Shown here piece after piece: positions 1-6,416 of a DNA stretch of 9,485 nt. Both the position numbers and the translations under genes were made by a program. The DNA lies in assembly GCA_035535315.1 (NCBI GenBank), contig DATLQD010000148.1, positions 1 through 9,485 on the forward strand, given 5' to 3'. Positions within the stretch are counted from its first letter, which is position 1, and each line of letters starts with the position of its first letter. A model generated the notes under the pieces. It saw only the letters and a list, made by a program, of their open reading frames with translations. It was not told the origin of the DNA and made no database searches. The DNA comes from DASQGA01 sp035535315 (lineage in GTDB: Bacteria > Actinomycetota > Thermoleophilia > Gaiellales > Gaiellaceae).

Positions 1-903
1 TTCCGCCAGCGCGGCTCGATCTCATTCGCCTTCCGGTTCGTGCCGGCCGAAGTCCCGAACTTCGAGAAGCTCGGCCTCCCGGTCGGAGTCAGGAAGCTGT
101 CCGGGGAGCATCGCGGACTCGTCCTCGTCACCGGCGCGACCGGCTCGGGGAAGTCGATGACGCTGGCGGCCATGGTCGACGAGATCAACCGGACGCGGAA
201 AGAGCACATCGTCACCATCGAGGACCCGATCGAGATCATGCACCCGGACCAGGGCTGCATCGTGAACCAGCGTGAGGTCGGGCTCGACACGGAGTCCTAC
301 TCCCAGGCCCTCCGCCGTGTCCTCCGCCAGGACCCGGACGTGATCCTGATCGGCGAGCTTCGCGACGAGGAGTCGGCGCGCGCCGCCCTCCAGGCGGCGG
401 AATCCGGCCACTTCGTCCTCTCGACCATGCACACGATCGACGTGACGGAGACCGTCGGGCGGATGGTCGAGTTCTTTCCGCCGGCGAAGCAGATGATGGT
501 GCGCCAGATCCTTGCCGGCGTGCTTCGCGGCGTCGTCAGCCAGAGGCTGCTGCCGCGCATCGACGGAGGCCGCGTCGCAGCGGTCGAGGTGATGCTGAAC
601 ACCGCCCGCATCGCCGACCTGATCCGGGATCCGGAAAAGACCGAGCAGATCACCGAGGCGCTCGAGGACGGCAGCTTCTACAACATGCAGAGCTTCTCGC
701 AGCACCTCGTACGGCTAGTGCTCGCTGAGGAGATCGACTTCGAGACAGCAGCCGCGGCCGCGACGAACCGGCACGACTTCGAGATTGCCGTGCAGCAGGC
801 TCAGCGAATGAAGAAAGTCGCGGAGGCTGATGCTGCTCCTGAGGACGAAGAGGCCGCTCCCGAAGTCGACGACGACGAGGTCTCTCACCTGCGGCTCGCC
901 TGA
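1..903 (+). CDS. pilT: PilT-family type IV pilus retraction ATPase (5' end outside the window)
   Basis: Hexameric cytoplasmic ATPase of the PilT/GspE family, expected to power pilus retraction at the inner-membrane base. The frame is open from base 1 through the PilT-like segment FRQRGSISFAFR, so the gene starts upstream; the GTG at 40 is only an internal codon. Numbered from base 1, the 300 visible residues contain Walker A GATGSGKS (45-52, Lys51), an Asp box (TIEDPIEIMH), Walker B (DPDVILIGELRD) and a His box (SGHFVLSTMHT). The N-terminal PAS-like domain is missing only because of the window edge. The second half diverges from classical PilT: the AIRNLIRE motif appears as RIADLIRD. It ends in an acidic tail rich in E, D and A. 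The hydrolase gene starts 17 nt downstream, suggesting co-transcription. The family call is firm; PilT rather than PilU or a paralogue is probable. Confidence 0.94.
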   Translation, partial: FRQRGSISFAFRFVPAEVPNFEKLGLPVGVRKLSGEHRGLVLVTGATGSGKSMTLAAMVDEINRTRKEHIVTIEDPIEIMHPDQGCIVNQREVGLDTESYSQALRRVLRQDPDVILIGELRDEESARAALQAAESGHFVLSTMHTIDVTETVGRMVEFFPPAKQMMVRQILAGVLRGVVSQRLLPRIDGGRVAAVEVMLNTARIADLIRDPEKTEQITEALEDGSFYNMQSFSQHLVRLVLAEEIDFETAAAAATNRHDFEIAVQQAQRMKKVAEADAAPEDEEAAPEVDDDEVSHLRLA

Positions 904-920
904 GTTTCGCGGAACAACTC

Positions 921-2366
921 ATGCGGCGCGTCATCTTCTTATTCCTACTGGCAGGGCTGTTCGCCGCTGTCGCAGGCGGTGGTACGCCGGCTTCTGCGGG
1001 CGCGCTCCCGAGTGCCGCGACACCGAACGCACCCGGATCGATCCGGATCCCGTCTCCCATCTCGCGGTATCCGACCGTTCCCGAGGCCCGCTCGTACCAG
1101 CAGCTGCTCGCACTCTGGCAGCAGGCCGGTGCGGCCTACGGGGTGCCCTGGCAGGTGCTCGGGGCCATCAACAAGATCGAGTCGGATTTCGGTCGCAACA
1201 TGGGTCCGAGCTCGGCCGGAGCCGTGGGGTGGATGCAGTTCATGCCTTCGACCTGGGAGCGCTGGGGTCTCGACGCGAACGGTGACGGGCTCGCAAATCC
1301 CTGGAACCCCGAGGACGCCGTCTACGCCGCTGCCCGCTACCTCGCGGCCGCCGGCGCGCACGACGACATCTCGCGGGCGATCTTCGCCTACAACCACGCT
1401 CAGTGGTACGTCGACCAGGTGCTCGAGGTCGCGCAGGCATTCGGCGGGGACGGGAGCGGCTTCGTCGGGGAGCTCGGGACCGGGCTTCTCTACGGCTCGG
1501 CCAGCGTCCCCGGTGTCGGAGCGCCGCTCGTCTTCCGGATCGACGACATCGAGAAGCGCCTCGCTGCGGCGCGCAAGCGCGTCGCCCGTGCACGGCAGGC
1601 AATCGTCGTCGAGGAGAAGCAGGTCGAGAAGCTCGACTGGGCGACCACCGCCGCCGAGCAGCGTGCCGGCAACCCGAATCTGGGCGACGACGACTTTCAG
1701 GCCGTGGAGCGCCGTGTGACCGAGCTCGCGGTTGAGCGCGACCGCGTAGGGGTGGCCATCACGCGGCTCCAAGAGCGCCTCGATTACGAGATCTCCCGGC
1801 TGGACGAGCTTCGGAAGGAAGCTGAGGTCGAGGCGTCCGCTATGACCTTCACCCGCCCCACGAGCGCCGGTGTCGGCGGGGTAGTGGCCGTCGGCGGCTA
1901 CGTGTTCCCCGTTGGCGGCGGGCCGACCGTCGTCTCGGTCGCGCACACGCATCACGATTATCCGGCTGCCGACATCGCCGCCCCTGAAGGCTCCCCGGTC
2001 TTCGCGCATGCGAACGCGATCGTCACCGACGCGTGGTCCACGCCGACAGGGCGCTGCGGCATCGGGCTGGAACTACGCGTCGAAGACGGCCGAAGCTTTG
2101 TCTACTGCCACCTGTCGTATCTGGAGCCCTACCTCGTGCCGGGCGTTGCACTTGCCGCCGGTGCGTCGGTCGGGCTGGTGGGCCAGACCGGGCACGCAAC
2201 CGGCCCCCACCTCCATTTGCAGCTCTCGCCAGCCACCTCCTACCCACAGGACGAGGCGTGGTTCCAGTCCTTCGCCGGGCTGGCGTACACCTGGCAGGAC
2301 GCACCGACTCCGAAAGCGGCCCCGGCTTCGAGTGCGCCGGTCTTCAGCGTTGTTGACTCCCAGTAG
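921..2366 (+). CDS. Secreted lytic transglycosylase-M23 peptidase fusion
   Basis: Bifunctional cell-wall hydrolase (481 aa) predicted to act outside the membrane. Residues 1-27 form a signal peptide (MRR, a hydrophobic core, then PASAGA). Residues about 59-180 match an MltB-like transglycosylase: catalytic Glu87 in NKIESDFG, then SSAGAVGWMQFMPSTW, an EF-hand-like DANGDG, and the terminal AIFAYNHAQWYV. Residues about 205-305 are rich in E, R, K and A heptads and look like a coiled coil. Residues about 325-450 form an M23/LytM domain with HHDYPAAD (His345, Asp351), YCHL (His397) and GPHLHL (His430, His432). The first zinc motif is spaced H-x5-D rather than the usual H-x3-D. The ATG at 921 is 17 nt after pilT with only a weak GGA upstream. 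Its position inside the pilus cluster suggests local opening of peptidoglycan for the fibre (inference). Confidence 0.92.
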   Translation: MRRVIFLFLLAGLFAAVAGGGTPASAGALPSAATPNAPGSIRIPSPISRYPTVPEARSYQQLLALWQQAGAAYGVPWQVLGAINKIESDFGRNMGPSSAGAVGWMQFMPSTWERWGLDANGDGLANPWNPEDAVYAAARYLAAAGAHDDISRAIFAYNHAQWYVDQVLEVAQAFGGDGSGFVGELGTGLLYGSASVPGVGAPLVFRIDDIEKRLAAARKRVARARQAIVVEEKQVEKLDWATTAAEQRAGNPNLGDDDFQAVERRVTELAVERDRVGVAITRLQERLDYEISRLDELRKEAEVEASAMTFTRPTSAGVGGVVAVGGYVFPVGGGPTVVSVAHTHHDYPAADIAAPEGSPVFAHANAIVTDAWSTPTGRCGIGLELRVEDGRSFVYCHLSYLEPYLVPGVALAAGASVGLVGQTGHATGPHLHLQLSPATSYPQDEAWFQSFAGLAYTWQDAPTPKAAPASSAPVFSVVDSQ

Positions 2367-2383
2367 CGCGACCTTCACTCGAT

Positions 2384-2405
2384 CGAGGCAACAGCACTTG
2401 CCTCG
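2384..2405 (+). terminator. Inverted repeat after the hydrolase gene
   Basis: Perfect 8-bp arms CGAGGCAA (2384-2391) and TTGCCTCG (2398-2405) surround a 6-nt loop, 17 nt past the hydrolase stop. No T-run follows, so a classical intrinsic terminator is doubtful. It could weaken read-through or act as an operator, because it overlaps the candidate -35 region of the next promoter. Confidence 0.45.
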
Positions 2406-2417
2406 GATTGCCGATCT
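2391..2417 (+). promoter_or_regulatory. Candidate sigma-28-like promoter of the PASTA gene
   Basis: GCCGATCT at 2410-2417 matches the first six bases of the FliA/WhiG -10 consensus GCCGATAA. It begins 16 nt before the ATG at 2426. ACAG at 2391-2394, separated by 15 nt, sits where the -35 TAAA would be but matches it poorly. This is the weakest of three similar sites (see 5545 and 6380). Transcription would start near 2424, just before the start codon. Confidence 0.4.
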
Positions 2418-2425
2418 CACCTGAT

Positions 2426-3271
2426 ATGGCACGCCTTGCTGTTCTGCTGCCGCGCCTGGCTGCACTCGTCATCATCTGCCTGCTCGCGACCTCGACGATC
2501 ACCTTCGCCGCCGCGAACAATCGGCTCTCGAAGAGCGAAGCCGACGCGCTTCCGCTCGCGGGCGGCCCGAAGACTCTGATCGTCCCGGATATTCGCGGCC
2601 AGGCCCATGTCTTCGCGAAAGGCATCCTCGAGGACGGCGGGTTTGCCTGGCGGGTCAAGGGCGCCGTGAAGGGATACGCCGCCAACCTGGTCGCCGTGCA
2701 GCTCCCGGCACCCGGTACGCGCGTGCTCGACACCGGCTCGCCGACGATCGTCGTCCGGCTCGAGCGTAACCCCGCCTATGAGGAACGCGGTCTCCCCGAG
2801 AACGTCTCGCCGTACAAGGGAACCAGGCTCGCCCTCGTCGGAGCCAAGGCAACGAAGGATCCGGCCAAGCCGAAGGCTGAGAACAAGAAGCCGCCGAAGA
2901 AGAACGAGCCGGCTGCTCCCGCCGCTCCCGTCACTCCGGCCGCTCCGGCCGACCCGCGCAAGCCCGACTTCCAGGTTCCGGGTGCACCGTCCGAGCCGAC
3001 CGACGAGATGCCCCTCCCCGACCGGGCCCGCCTGCTCGAGAAGCGCGTTGCCGGCCAGGCGGAGCTCACCAAGTCGCTCGTGAACTACTGGCTCTTCCAG
3101 CACTCCTGGCTCGTCACCGGCGCGAAGTTCGGCTGGCACGACGGCGCCAAGGCGCTGCGGATCCTCGTCCGTGTCGACCAGTCGATGCAGTCCCGTTGGG
3201 GCATCGGCGCGAAAAGCGCAGCAGTCGCGAGAGCCGCACTCGCGGAGGTAGAGAGCAAGTCGTCGAAGTGA
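2426..3271 (+). CDS. Membrane-anchored single-PASTA-domain protein
   Basis: A 281-residue protein of unknown function, probably anchored in the inner membrane and facing outward. Residues 4-30 are a hydrophobic segment (uncleaved anchor or signal peptide). Residues about 52-115 form one PASTA domain, opening VPDIRG, with GGFAW in the middle and PAPGTRV near the end. PASTA domains bind peptidoglycan fragments or mediate wall-site targeting in PknB kinases and penicillin-binding proteins; no kinase or transpeptidase is attached here. Residues about 140-195 are a Lys/Pro/Ala-rich linker. Residues 197-281 are a conserved-looking domain I do not recognise, with SLVNYWLFQHSWL and a helical end. ATG 2426 is preferred over TTG 2408 because the hydrophobic segment follows it directly; neither has a clear ribosome site. 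Its stop overlaps the next gene by one base (TGATG). A role linking the pilus to the wall is inference. Confidence 0.84.
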   Translation: MARLAVLLPRLAALVIICLLATSTITFAAANNRLSKSEADALPLAGGPKTLIVPDIRGQAHVFAKGILEDGGFAWRVKGAVKGYAANLVAVQLPAPGTRVLDTGSPTIVVRLERNPAYEERGLPENVSPYKGTRLALVGAKATKDPAKPKAENKKPPKKNEPAAPAAPVTPAAPADPRKPDFQVPGAPSEPTDEMPLPDRARLLEKRVAGQAELTKSLVNYWLFQHSWLVTGAKFGWHDGAKALRILVRVDQSMQSRWGIGAKSAAVARAALAEVESKSSK

Positions 3272-3810
3272 TGCGCATGCGACGTTTGCTGCGGCTCGCG
3301 CGGTCGGAGAGCGGCCACACCCTGATCGAGCTGCTCTCGGTCATGATCATCCTCGGGATAGTCCTCGGGTCCCTGACGACGCTCTTCGTCTCCGGTGCCA
3401 AAGCCGAGCTCGACACGAACAAGCGCTTCCAGGCTCAGACCCAGGCCCGTACCGCAGTCGACCGCCTCCGCCGCGAAGTCCACTGCGCGAGCGCGGTCTC
3501 CGTCGGCGGCGGGGGCTCGTCGGCGGTCGTGACGCTCCCCGCACACTGCCCGACCTCGGGTGGCTCGATCGCGAACATCACGTACGACACCATCCTCGTC
3601 AGCTCGAACCGCTATCGCCTCCGGCGCGCCGGCACGATCATCGCGGATTACCTGTCGACGAACTCCTCGCTCTTCGCCTACACCGCCCCTTCGGCGAGCG
3701 CTCTCGGGCAGCTGCACGTGGACATGAGCGTCAACGTCAACCCGAATGAGGGATGGAAGCGTTGGCACCTCGTGACCGACATTGTCCTGAGGAACACCCT
3801 TCGTTCCTAA
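3271..3810 (+). CDS. PilW/PulJ-like minor type IV prepilin
   Basis: A 179-residue prepilin. It has a basic leader (MRMRRLLRLARSESG), the cleavage motif SG|HTLIELL with cleavage after Gly15, Glu at mature position +5 (Glu20), and a hydrophobic alpha-1 helix (SVMIILGIVLGSL). The following TQARTAVDRLRREVHCAS resembles the alpha-1C region of PilW/PulJ-type minor pilins, which prime assembly at the pilus tip. Two cysteines (in EVHC and AHC) could form a disulfide. Mature residue 1 is His rather than the usual Phe or Met. ATG 3271 overlaps the PASTA gene stop; GTG 3268 and ATG 3277 are alternatives. GGAGG at 3244-3248 is too far away to be a normal ribosome site, so translational coupling is likely. 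PilD, encoded downstream, is the expected processing enzyme. The PilW-like call is likely but not certain. Confidence 0.85.
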   Translation: MRMRRLLRLARSESGHTLIELLSVMIILGIVLGSLTTLFVSGAKAELDTNKRFQAQTQARTAVDRLRREVHCASAVSVGGGGSSAVVTLPAHCPTSGGSIANITYDTILVSSNRYRLRRAGTIIADYLSTNSSLFAYTAPSASALGQLHVDMSVNVNPNEGWKRWHLVTDIVLRNTLRS

Positions 3811-3812
3811 TC

Positions 3813-5555
3813 ATGCGGCTCACGAATTTCACCCGGCTTCTCCGCCGACAGGACGGCATCGCACTCGTGATGGCGATCGGCATCCTCGGCGTGCTCACGA
3901 TCTCCGGGACGACGCTGGTCTATTACTCGAACACGAACGCGCGGAGCGCCGAGTTCTCCCAGGACAACTCGAGCGCATACGACTTGGCGGAAGCCGGGAT
4001 CAACGAGATGATCGCCGTCCTCTCGAAGCCTGAGAACAACGCCCTCAAGGGCGACCTGCTCCCGGCAACGACCCGGACCTACGACGCCGGCACCATCACC
4101 TGGGCTGGCACACTGAACCAGGCGACCTCAACCTGGTCGGTCACCTCCACCGGCAAGATCAAGAATCCGACCGGGGCTACGAACGACGTCACGCGGACGC
4201 TCACGGCGAAGGTGCCCGTCGTGCCGTCGACTACCCAGCCCTTAAACAACCCCGCCTGGAACTACATGTTCTCGACCCGGACCGGCAACGTCTGCGACCA
4301 GCAGGTGAACAACAACGTCGCTGGGTCCTCCCGCTTCTACGTGAATGGGAACTTGTGTATCGGCAACAACGCGGTCATCAACCCGAACACGCTGATCGTT
4401 CGCGGGAACCTCGACATCTCGAACAATGCCGGCGTCGGGGCCAACACGAGCATGAGCACGCGCACGGAGGCGTTCGTGGGCGGGTGGTGCAGGTACGCCG
4501 GGGGTGCCTTGAGCGGTGGCACCGGTTCCTGTACCGGCAACCAAGATGCCCGGCACATTTACTCGAAAGTCGCCGTGCCCGGCTCGAACCCGACGACCTA
4601 CAACGTCGGGGTCAACCCGATCGCACCGACGATTGCAGTTCCGACGGCGGACTTCCCCAACTGGTACACGAATGCCATGCCGGGGCCATCGCAGACGTGC
4701 ACCGCCGTCACCGGCACCCCGCCGGTGTTTGACACGAACTACCCGACGCGGGACAACAACGTCGGTATCGCTAACCTGACGCCGAACGCGTCGTATACCT
4801 GCCGCGTCGGTCCGGCGGCCACGACGGACTCGACGACGCTCGTAGGCGCGATCACGAGCTCCGCTACCACTCTCTCGGTAGCGGCGGCGACCGGGTTCCC
4901 GACTGTCGGAACGTTCACGATCAAGGTCGACAACGAGTACATGATCGTTACCGCCGGTAACAACCAAACCACCTGGACCGTCACCCGTGCTCAGCAGGGC
5001 ACCGCCGCGGTGGCACACAGCGTCGGCGCGCCGGTGACCCATATCGACCCGACCACGGGCGAGCTCTCCTGGAACAACACCACTAAGACGCTGACAGTCA
5101 GCGGAACGATCTACATCGACGGAAGCGCAACGATCGCGAACGGCGCCACAAATCAGTACAACGGCCAGGCGACCCTCTATCTGAGCGGCACGTTCTATAT
5201 GGACGGCAAGCTCTGCGCCGGCATCTCGGGCTCGAACTGCGACTTCAACGCCTGGAACCCGAACACGGAGATGCTCTCGATCGTGACGAACGGCTCCGGA
5301 GGCCAGAACCAAGCGGGGAACGGGATCGAGTTCGCTAACAACGCGAGCTTCGAGGGCGCGCTCTACTCGAACAACATCGTCTCCTTCGGAAACAACTCTT
5401 TCTCGGATGGTCCCATCGTCGGCGCCAGCATCGTGCTAGCAAACAACGTCTGGACGCAGCCGTTCGCGAATGTCGTCACATCCGTACCCGTTGGAATGCC
5501 GGGCAACCCGGCCGTGTACGCGCAGCCGAACCCGCCGCAGCTCTACAGCGGCTAG
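3813..5555 (+). CDS. Large PilX-like pilus protein with beta-rich exported region
   Basis: A 580-residue protein with a PilX-type N-terminus: basic leader ending QDG, then a hydrophobic helix starting IALVMAIGILG, with no Glu at position +5. The segment SSAYDLAEAGINEMIAVL is typical of PilX/PilK-like minor pilins. The rest is Asn-, Gly- and Thr-rich with eight cysteines and repeated short beta-strand patterns (RFYVNGNLCIGNNAVI, TIYIDGSATIANGA, TFYMDGKLCAG, EGALYSNNIVSFGNN) suggesting a beta-helix or bactofilin-like fold. Residues about 344-411 interrupt this with a separate module resembling one seen in phage virion proteins (see findings). At 580 aa it is far longer than a classical PilX (under 200 aa), so it may be a tip adhesin or surface-exposed minor pilin (inference). 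ATG 3813 lies 2 nt after the previous stop, so the genes are coupled. I did not use the frame extension upstream to 3753, because it would overlap the prepilin gene and displace the leader. Confidence 0.85.
   Translation: MRLTNFTRLLRRQDGIALVMAIGILGVLTISGTTLVYYSNTNARSAEFSQDNSSAYDLAEAGINEMIAVLSKPENNALKGDLLPATTRTYDAGTITWAGTLNQATSTWSVTSTGKIKNPTGATNDVTRTLTAKVPVVPSTTQPLNNPAWNYMFSTRTGNVCDQQVNNNVAGSSRFYVNGNLCIGNNAVINPNTLIVRGNLDISNNAGVGANTSMSTRTEAFVGGWCRYAGGALSGGTGSCTGNQDARHIYSKVAVPGSNPTTYNVGVNPIAPTIAVPTADFPNWYTNAMPGPSQTCTAVTGTPPVFDTNYPTRDNNVGIANLTPNASYTCRVGPAATTDSTTLVGAITSSATTLSVAAATGFPTVGTFTIKVDNEYMIVTAGNNQTTWTVTRAQQGTAAVAHSVGAPVTHIDPTTGELSWNNTTKTLTVSGTIYIDGSATIANGATNQYNGQATLYLSGTFYMDGKLCAGISGSNCDFNAWNPNTEMLSIVTNGSGGQNQAGNGIEFANNASFEGALYSNNIVSFGNNSFSDGPIVGASIVLANNVWTQPFANVVTSVPVGMPGNPAVYAQPNPPQLYSG
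4842..5045 (+). other. Virion-protein-like module inside the PilX-like protein
   Basis: Residues about 344-411 read as a compact beta unit: a short TTLSVAAATGFP lead, GTFTIKVDNEYMIV, then TWTVTRAQQGTAAVAHSVG and APV. The order FP..G.FTI.(I/V)D.E...V, T..VTR.Q.GT.A..H..GA.V is one I associate with phage and prophage tail or structural proteins, where it is usually an appended unit. The flanking Asn/Gly-rich strand repeats resume on both sides, consistent with an inserted domain. Recognition is by motif only. Confidence 0.5.
4861..4884 (+). repeat. Inverted repeat inside the PilX-like gene
   Basis: CCGCTACC (4861-4868) and GGTAGCGG (4877-4884) are perfect 8-bp arms around an 8-nt loop, close to the start of the virion-like module. 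The site is fully coding and may be chance in GC-rich DNA. Confidence 0.4.
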
Positions 5556-5561
5556 CCGTAG
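5543..5561 (+). terminator. Palindrome over the stop codon of the PilX-like gene
   Basis: CGGCTAGCCG (5549-5558) is a perfect palindrome containing the TAG stop. It extends to CTA (5543-5545) paired with TAG (5559-5561) around a 3-nt bulge. No T-run follows. It may be a weak terminator or operator, since it lies in the spacer of the candidate pilD promoter. Confidence 0.35.
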
Positions 5562-5571
5562 CGGCCGATAG
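5545..5571 (+). promoter_or_regulatory. Candidate sigma-28-like promoter of pilD
   Basis: GCCGATAG (5564-5571) matches the sigma-28 -10 consensus GCCGATAA at seven of eight bases and starts 15 nt before the pilD GTG. ACAG (5545-5548) lies 15 nt upstream in the -35 position, the same tetramer and spacing as at the PASTA gene, but a poor match to TAAA. The predicted start of transcription is near 5578, next to the start codon. Confidence 0.5.
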
Positions 5572-5578
5572 AGAGAGG

Positions 5579-6334
5579 GTGAACGCCGCCCTCGCCGCCC
5601 TTGCTTTTAGTCCTGCGCTCGCCGTGGGGAGCTTCCTGAACGTCGTCGTCGCGCGCCTGCCCGAGAAGCGCTCCGTCGTGCACCCGAAGTCGGCTTGCCC
5701 GGGCTGCAACGCCGAGCTGGCCTGGTACGACAACGTCCCGCTCGTCTCGTTCCTCGTCCTCCGCGGCCGTTGCCGTTCCTGCCGGGAGCCGATCAGCGCA
5801 CGCTATCCGGCAGTCGAGCTCGCTACGGGGATCCTCGTGGCGGGGTGCTTCCTTCGCTTCGGCCTCTCACGCGAGGCCTTCGTCGGCGCGTTTTTCTGCG
5901 CTGTCCTCGTCGCTCTTTCGGCGATCGATACCGAGCGGAGGATCCTGCCCGACCTGATCGTGCTGCCCGCGACAGTGGTCGTCCTCGCAGCCCAGATCGC
6001 GCTCGCGCCCGACCAGGCACTCGAGTGGGTGGCGGCCAGCCTCGGCGCTGCGCTCTTTCTCTTCGTGGCGCTCATCGTCTACCCCAAGGGCATGGGAATG
6101 GGCGACGTCAAGCTCGCGCTCCTGCTCGGCGCCGGCCTTGGACGCTACGTCATGGTCGGCCTCATGATCGGCATGCTCGCGGCCTTGCTCCCCGCAATCG
6201 TCCTGTTCGCTCGCCACGGTTCGAAGGCCCGCACGATGGCGATTCCGTTCGGGCCGTTCCTGGCCTTCGGAGCGATCGTGGCCTTCTTCTTCGGGCAGGA
6301 GATCCTGGACGCCTACCTCGGCGTGTTCTTCTAA
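5579..6334 (+). CDS. pilD: Prepilin leader peptidase/N-methyltransferase PilD
   Basis: Polytopic inner-membrane aspartyl protease (251 aa) that removes prepilin leaders after Gly and usually methylates the new N-terminus. It carries GSFLNVVVARLP near the N-terminus, then the N-methyltransferase-type cytoplasmic domain with two CxxC pairs (Cys40/Cys43 and Cys65/Cys68) around YDNVPLVSFLVLRGRC. Catalytic aspartates are Asp117 in AIDTERRILPD and Asp176 in GMGMGDVKLAL. About seven to eight hydrophobic segments follow the family pattern, and length is normal. GTG 5579 is the best start. A purine-rich GAGAGAGG lies directly against it, too close for a normal Shine-Dalgarno, which fits a leaderless or near-leaderless message. 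It stands apart from the preceding gene by 23 nt and carries its own candidate promoter. Both prepilin-type proteins just upstream are likely substrates. Confidence 0.96.
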   Translation: MNAALAALAFSPALAVGSFLNVVVARLPEKRSVVHPKSACPGCNAELAWYDNVPLVSFLVLRGRCRSCREPISARYPAVELATGILVAGCFLRFGLSREAFVGAFFCAVLVALSAIDTERRILPDLIVLPATVVVLAAQIALAPDQALEWVAASLGAALFLFVALIVYPKGMGMGDVKLALLLGAGLGRYVMVGLMIGMLAALLPAIVLFARHGSKARTMAIPFGPFLAFGAIVAFFFGQEILDAYLGVFF

Positions 6335-6375
6335 CTCGACCGCGCTGCGCGTCGTCTCGCCGGAAGTCAACCCCT

Positions 6376-6400
6376 CCATTCAGGGATTCCGCCTGAAAGG
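6376..6400 (+). terminator. Hairpin between pilD and pilB
   Basis: CCATTCAGG (6376-6384) pairs with CCTGAAAGG (6392-6400) apart from one A-A mismatch, around a 7-nt loop. It lies 41 nt after the pilD stop. The 3' arm ends in the first G of the GCCGATAA element, so it may be an operator or leader structure as easily as a terminator; no T-run follows. Confidence 0.45.
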
Positions 6401-6407
6401 CCGATAA
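6380..6407 (+). promoter_or_regulatory. Candidate sigma-28-like promoter of pilB
   Basis: GCCGATAA (6400-6407) is an exact match to the FliA/WhiG -10 consensus, placed 17 nt before the pilB GTG. TCAG (6380-6383) sits 16 nt upstream, where TAAA is expected. In-frame TAG at 6414-6416 directly precedes GTG 6417, so the protein cannot start earlier. Transcription predicted from about 6414 would give a leader of only about 3 nt. Confidence 0.55.
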
Positions 6408-6416
6408 GTCGCATAG

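Noticed and set aside
945..2009. 354-codon open frame on the - strand opposite the wall hydrolase
   Set aside because: The + strand product has a signal peptide and two enzymatic domains with intact motifs. The antisense product shows none.
4242..5312. 356-codon open frame on the - strand opposite the PilX-like gene
   Set aside because: Arg/Val/Asp-rich product with no recognisable motif, while the + strand frame has a prepilin N-terminus and regular strand repeats.
5788..5795. Fourth GCCGAT on the + strand (GCCGATCA)
   Set aside because: It lies inside pilD coding sequence, where it encodes part of REPIS, with no start codon at the spacing seen for the other three.
6376..6416. Possible cyclic di-GMP riboswitch before pilB
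   Set aside because: A single hairpin and an extremely short expected leader do not fit the known cyclic di-GMP riboswitch architectures, and no aptamer core is visible.
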